A stretch of DNA of 64,000 nt from Planoprotostelium fungivorum (Eukaryota; Evosea; Variosea; Cavosteliida; Cavosteliaceae). This document shows positions 60,516 to 64,000 of this stretch, piece after piece (the stretch's first letter is position 1; each line of letters opens with the position of its first letter). The notes beneath the pieces were generated by a model that saw only the letters and a list, made by a program, of their open reading frames with translations, was not told the DNA's origin and did not search any database. Location of the stretch: NCBI GenBank assembly GCA_003024175.1, contig MDYQ01000140.1, forward strand, positions 1 to 64,000. Direction: 5' to 3'. The position numbers were made by a program, and so were the translations under genes.

Positions 60516-61261
60516 CTATTCGATAACTGTTTCGACTTTGGTGATCGATTTGGCGTGTTTCCCAAAAAATTGAAGTGAGGTGAGAGCCGTTGTGTCTCCT
60601 CCTTTGACGTTATCGACGATGAATATGGTCACAGTGTAGACCTGTGCCACCGTCTCAGCGATGATGCTGTTTTCTCCCCTCCTCCCACCTTTTGGAATTT
60701 AACGTACTCCAAGTTTTTGAGGGTGGTGCCGAATCTCCTCTGTGGCTCTTCACCGTTCGTATTCTTTCGCACCTTTCCGTGGAATACCTCTTTAGTGGGT
60801 TAACATGGAAGACGATTGCACCTCCACCTTGATAATCTTCTTCTTTGAAGGTCAACGTCTGCACGGGCTTTTCTTTCTCTGCGTCGGAGAAGTCCATGTC
60901 TGGCATGTTGACGAACAGTTTGACCGTCTTTGGTGCTCTACCTATCACGCATCATTTCCATACGATCGAGTGTGGAATCACCATCCAATTGCGCTGTCAG
61001 TTTGAACGAGTGCAGCCTGACCTCATTCATGAAATGGATCTTGATTAACAGTTGTTCATCTGCATCAGACTCCAGTGGTTTCTTGTTTGTGGACCAGATG
61101 ATGTCGCGGCAAGATTCGCGTCTCTTCTCGTTCAGACACTCCGTATTCTTCCTCTCCACATAATCATTCAAGTCGATGAATTGAGGATCAGGTCGTAAGG
61201 AGGTTTCCTCTTTCTCCTTCTCTTTGTCCTTGTCGTTATCTCCCTCTGCTGTTCGCTTCAT
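60516..61261 (-). CDS. PITH-domain protein
   Basis: The start MKRTAEGDNDKDKEKEKEE is a charged leader. The PITH core follows: FIDLNDYVERKNTECLNEKR, PLESDADEQLLIKIHFMNEV, LHSFKLTAQLDG, APKTVKLFVNMPDMDFSDAE, VQTLTFKEEDYQGG, LEYVKFQK and VYTVTIFIVDNVKGGDTTAL, finishing LTSLQFFGKHAKSITK. ECLNE, LESDADEQLLI and the late TVTIFIVDN segment are the marks of this proteasome-interacting fold, seen in PITHD1 and thioredoxin-like TXNL1. No thioredoxin domain precedes it, so it is nearer to PITHD1. TAG lies at 60516. It is divergent from the next gene. Confidence 0.88.
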
Positions 61262-61482
61262 CGAAATTCAGCTTTGTGTTCTGTCGTGACGAGAGCTCCA
61301 TCTACAAACGGAAACACGAAAACCGGAAGAAACGATTCCATCATCGTCGAGCGATAGACGATCTCTCCTCATCTTCTCTGTACGTATTTACAGTCACGTC
61401 CTCTCCCGGAACCATTGAATTTCATCCCGATTGGTTGGGAACAAACAAACGTTTCACGTGTCTGGTTGGCAGTCTTAAAGAC

Positions 61483-63934
61483 ATGGACGATCAGGATCAG
61501 AGGACCATGTTACCTGCTGGATTACGACAAGCTGAGAAGAGAGCGAACAAGTTGGCCAAGATCCTGGGGACACCCGACTTGGGAGGAAGTCCGAAACTCA
61601 CGAGACACAGCAGCAGCATCTTGCATCGATCTGAAAACAAAGATCATGTGATGAAATCGGAGACTAGAGAGCCTCCCGTGAGATCCGAGATCAAAGAGCC
61701 TCCGATGAAGACTGTGATCAAAGAACCTGCGGTGCGACCAGAAACCAAAGAACATCTGATGCGATCCACACCGCAAGAAGAGCCGCCGCGTTCTGAAGTG
61801 ACGTCTCAATCTCAAAACTCGTACGCCAGACCTCGATCTACATCCATCACGAAGAAGATCACACGAGAGAAACCACTTTCAGAAGAGCAGTTGAACGATC
61901 TAGCCTTGTCTCTGTCCTCCATGCCAACGGTGAGATCGCGGAAGAACATGGAGATTGAAGACGGACAGCTGGAGGAGAAGAGGAGAAGTCGACCTCTATC
62001 CATTCGAAGAGTCAACTCTGAAGGTGACCTCCGCAACCGAGTGAGTCCATCCCGTCTCGTCTCCATCTCGTCATGCGATCATCAGGCATCGAACGGCAGC
62101 AACACTTCACTAGAATTCCCCTCCATCGGTGAGTGAGAAGAAGAGATGAAGATTGAAGTAGAGCAGTCGCAGATCGTGAGACCGTGCAATACTGGATGAA
62201 GAGGACTGCCGAACGATTCTCTTCACCACAGGATGCCACGACGATGGGACCACTCGAGGGAGAGATCAAGTTCATTCGATCTCTCATTCGTGTCGTAAAC
62301 TGTGAGTGAATGAGATGATGATCACAATCACGATGATCACGATGATGATGATGATGATGCAACAGATCTCATCTGTGAGGGAAATGTCATCTTGTGGGGC
62401 GATGACGAATCCAATCAGAAGTGGATGAACGTGTCACTCTTCCTCATCCATCCCTTCCACAACACCCACAGGTGCATCCCTCCCTCTCCCCGTCTAACCC
62501 CAACAGATGCATGCCCAACCTCTTATCCTCCATGAAGATGTTATTCCACGACGGAGACATGCTCCACGAGCTCCTACGACTCTTATCCAAAGATCAAAAG
62601 AATCCCTTCTTCATCGGTATATCCAGGCGACCTCTCTCTTGGAACGATCTCATCTCTTGTCCCGTACCATCTTCTACAGTTGAGACGACGAGATGTACAT
62701 CTACGGAAGGTGACGTTGTGATCAGGTGCTGTACGTCAACACCACGAGCGGTGAGACGTATCGACCCAACAACGAGGGGAAGATGAGAGAGATGCCGGAT
62801 GACGTGATGATGTCCATGGAAGAATGTATCTCCATGTACAACAATTCGTTGACGGGGTACACGTCTGATCCTGCAGAAGAGAGAGAGAAGACGTTTCATT
62901 ACACGGAGAATCTACTGAGAGGAACGAAGGAGAGATCACGCAAGAGAGTGCATTCGAACCGACAAGTGGTGACGAGGCAACACAAGTATGTCATGGTGAG
63001 GACATTTATAATAGAATCATGACGATATTTATTTCTTATCACATGTGTCATGAGAAGAGAGTGATGGGGATAGGTGAGGAGAGAAGTAGAGGGATGGATC
63101 ATACAGAGGGATCCACTGTTGATTGACGAGACCGACGTGGACGAACGAGATCAGTTTTATTATCTGAAGGAGAGATTATTGTTGCTGTGGAGCAACGTGT
63201 ACAGGGTGAGGCGTTCTCTTGTTAAGGGACTAACGCGTAAAGTCGTATAGAGAATCAGAGAGGTACTTCAACATGCTGGATGGATGCAATGATGACGACA
63301 TCAGGGCGTCCATCATGACAAATCTACCCATACCTCTGAAGGTGAATCGACGATGTGAATCCGTGTGGTGAATCGACGCAGGAATATCTGGAACATCTCA
63401 TCAAGACGCCATCTTGGATTCGACTGATGGGAGACCACCGATCACAATTGGAAGAGAAGACGTTCTATCTCCGCAGCATGATGGCACAGTTGAAAGGTGA
63501 TGGAAGATCAACATGACGATCAGCTGATGAGATGGGATCAGAGATGCAAGACATCGAAGACAGAGCAGAAGCGGAGAGATTAGTGTACAAGGAAGTGTCT
63601 CGGTTGATTCTGAACATCAAGAGCAACATCAACGTGCTGTCGAGTAAGAAGGGTACAGACGATGAGTTCATCAAGATCCTACTCCGATCGATCTTGGAGC
63701 ATCTACAGCTGAAGACGAACGTGACCACAGATCTGTGTGGTGCCACGACGGATGAGATCATCTCCAGGTTGAATCATCTGTCTGATGATCTGGGGAGGAA
63801 CAACAGCCGATCAGATGTGAAGGATCAGGTGAGGCATTGCGAGAGACGATCGATTGAACGATCGACAGATCCACATCTTGAGGATGTTCAAGTCTGTGAC
63901 TGATAAGGCTCTGTTTTGTCTGGGAGAGTTGTAA
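61483..63934 (+). CDS. Large unrecognised protein with a disordered charged N-terminus
   Basis: The ATG at 61483 (MDDQDQRTMLPAGLRQAEKR) opens an exon of about 220 disordered residues. These include degenerate repeats of the form EIKEPPM / VIKEPAV / ETKEHLM and a KPLSEEQLNDLALSLSSMP segment. Helical exons follow: TMGPLEGEIKFIRSLIRVVN, ICEGNVILWGDDESNQKWMN, VSLFLIHPFHNTH, MLHELLRLLSKDQKNPFF, DQFYYLKERLLLLWSNVYR, EYLEHLIKTPSWIRLMGDHR, LILNIKSNINVLSSKKGTD and the end IHILRMFKSVTDKALFCLGE. The folded part is all-helical, without obvious catalytic motifs. A scaffold or GEF-like regulator is possible but not supported by a motif I know. The stop is TAA at 63932-63934. Confidence 0.6.
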
Positions 63935-64000
63935 AAGTGATCGTCTGCAGAGTTGAATGAAAGTGTAAATGTTTTGGAAATTCTGTCATTCTTGCGCTGT

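Overview
This is a gene-dense eukaryotic window. About 25 protein-coding genes lie on both strands, and most are split by very short introns (roughly 40-100 nt) of the GTGAG...CAG type. No tRNA, rRNA, CRISPR array or bacterial operon was found. The mix suggests a free-living protist, most likely an amoebozoan of the protostelid kind. It includes plant-like LRR receptors carrying tyrosine-kinase-like domains, a THH1/TOM1-like seven-helix protein, a fungal-type 2OG oxygenase and PPR repeats. Alongside these are widely conserved RAD51, PSMA2, DDX6, PITH and MMACHC homologues. IFT122, an intraflagellar transport gene, implies a lineage with a ciliated stage. The taxonomic placement is inference.

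Region by region. 0-9 kb: a partial acidic gene end; a 2OG-Fe(II) oxygenase; an 88-codon mini-gene made only of the two ends of an LRR receptor kinase; and a full LRR receptor kinase. 8.8-12.5 kb: MMACHC-like cobalamin chaperone and pyroglutamyl-peptidase I (both minus), then RAD51 (plus). 13-20 kb: a MITE-like hairpin, a Ser/Thr kinase, an apparent fusion of a seven-helix THH1/TOM1-like domain with an ecdysteroid-kinase-like/APH domain, and a 5'-truncated receptor kinase pseudogene next to a duplicated scrap of the kinase tail. 20-24.5 kb: a self-sufficient cytochrome P450-reductase fusion. 24.7-29 kb: two tandem MYND zinc-finger paralogues, the second interrupted by a 372-bp hAT-like element. 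29-35.7 kb: a large type I membrane glycoprotein of unknown family, a coiled-coil gene and proteasome subunit alpha 2. 36-46.5 kb: an LRR receptor with a GPS autoproteolysis motif and a degenerate kinase, a RING protein, a cysteine-rich protein, a FANCE-like gene and a decayed inverted paralogue of the membrane glycoprotein. 46.9-54 kb: DDX6, IFT122 and a small acidic protein. 54-64 kb: a long PPR protein, a LIM protein, a PITH protein and a large unrecognised protein.

Two themes stand out. One is a family of LRR receptor kinases in several states: whole, catalytically dead with a GPS motif, 5'-truncated with a nonsense codon, and collapsed to its two ends. The other is recent rearrangement: non-autonomous transposons with target-site duplications, a probable gene-conversion tract, an inverted duplication and a duplicated 3' fragment. 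Gene boundaries were worked out by eye from reading frames, splice signals and remembered family patterns; first exons are the least certain parts.
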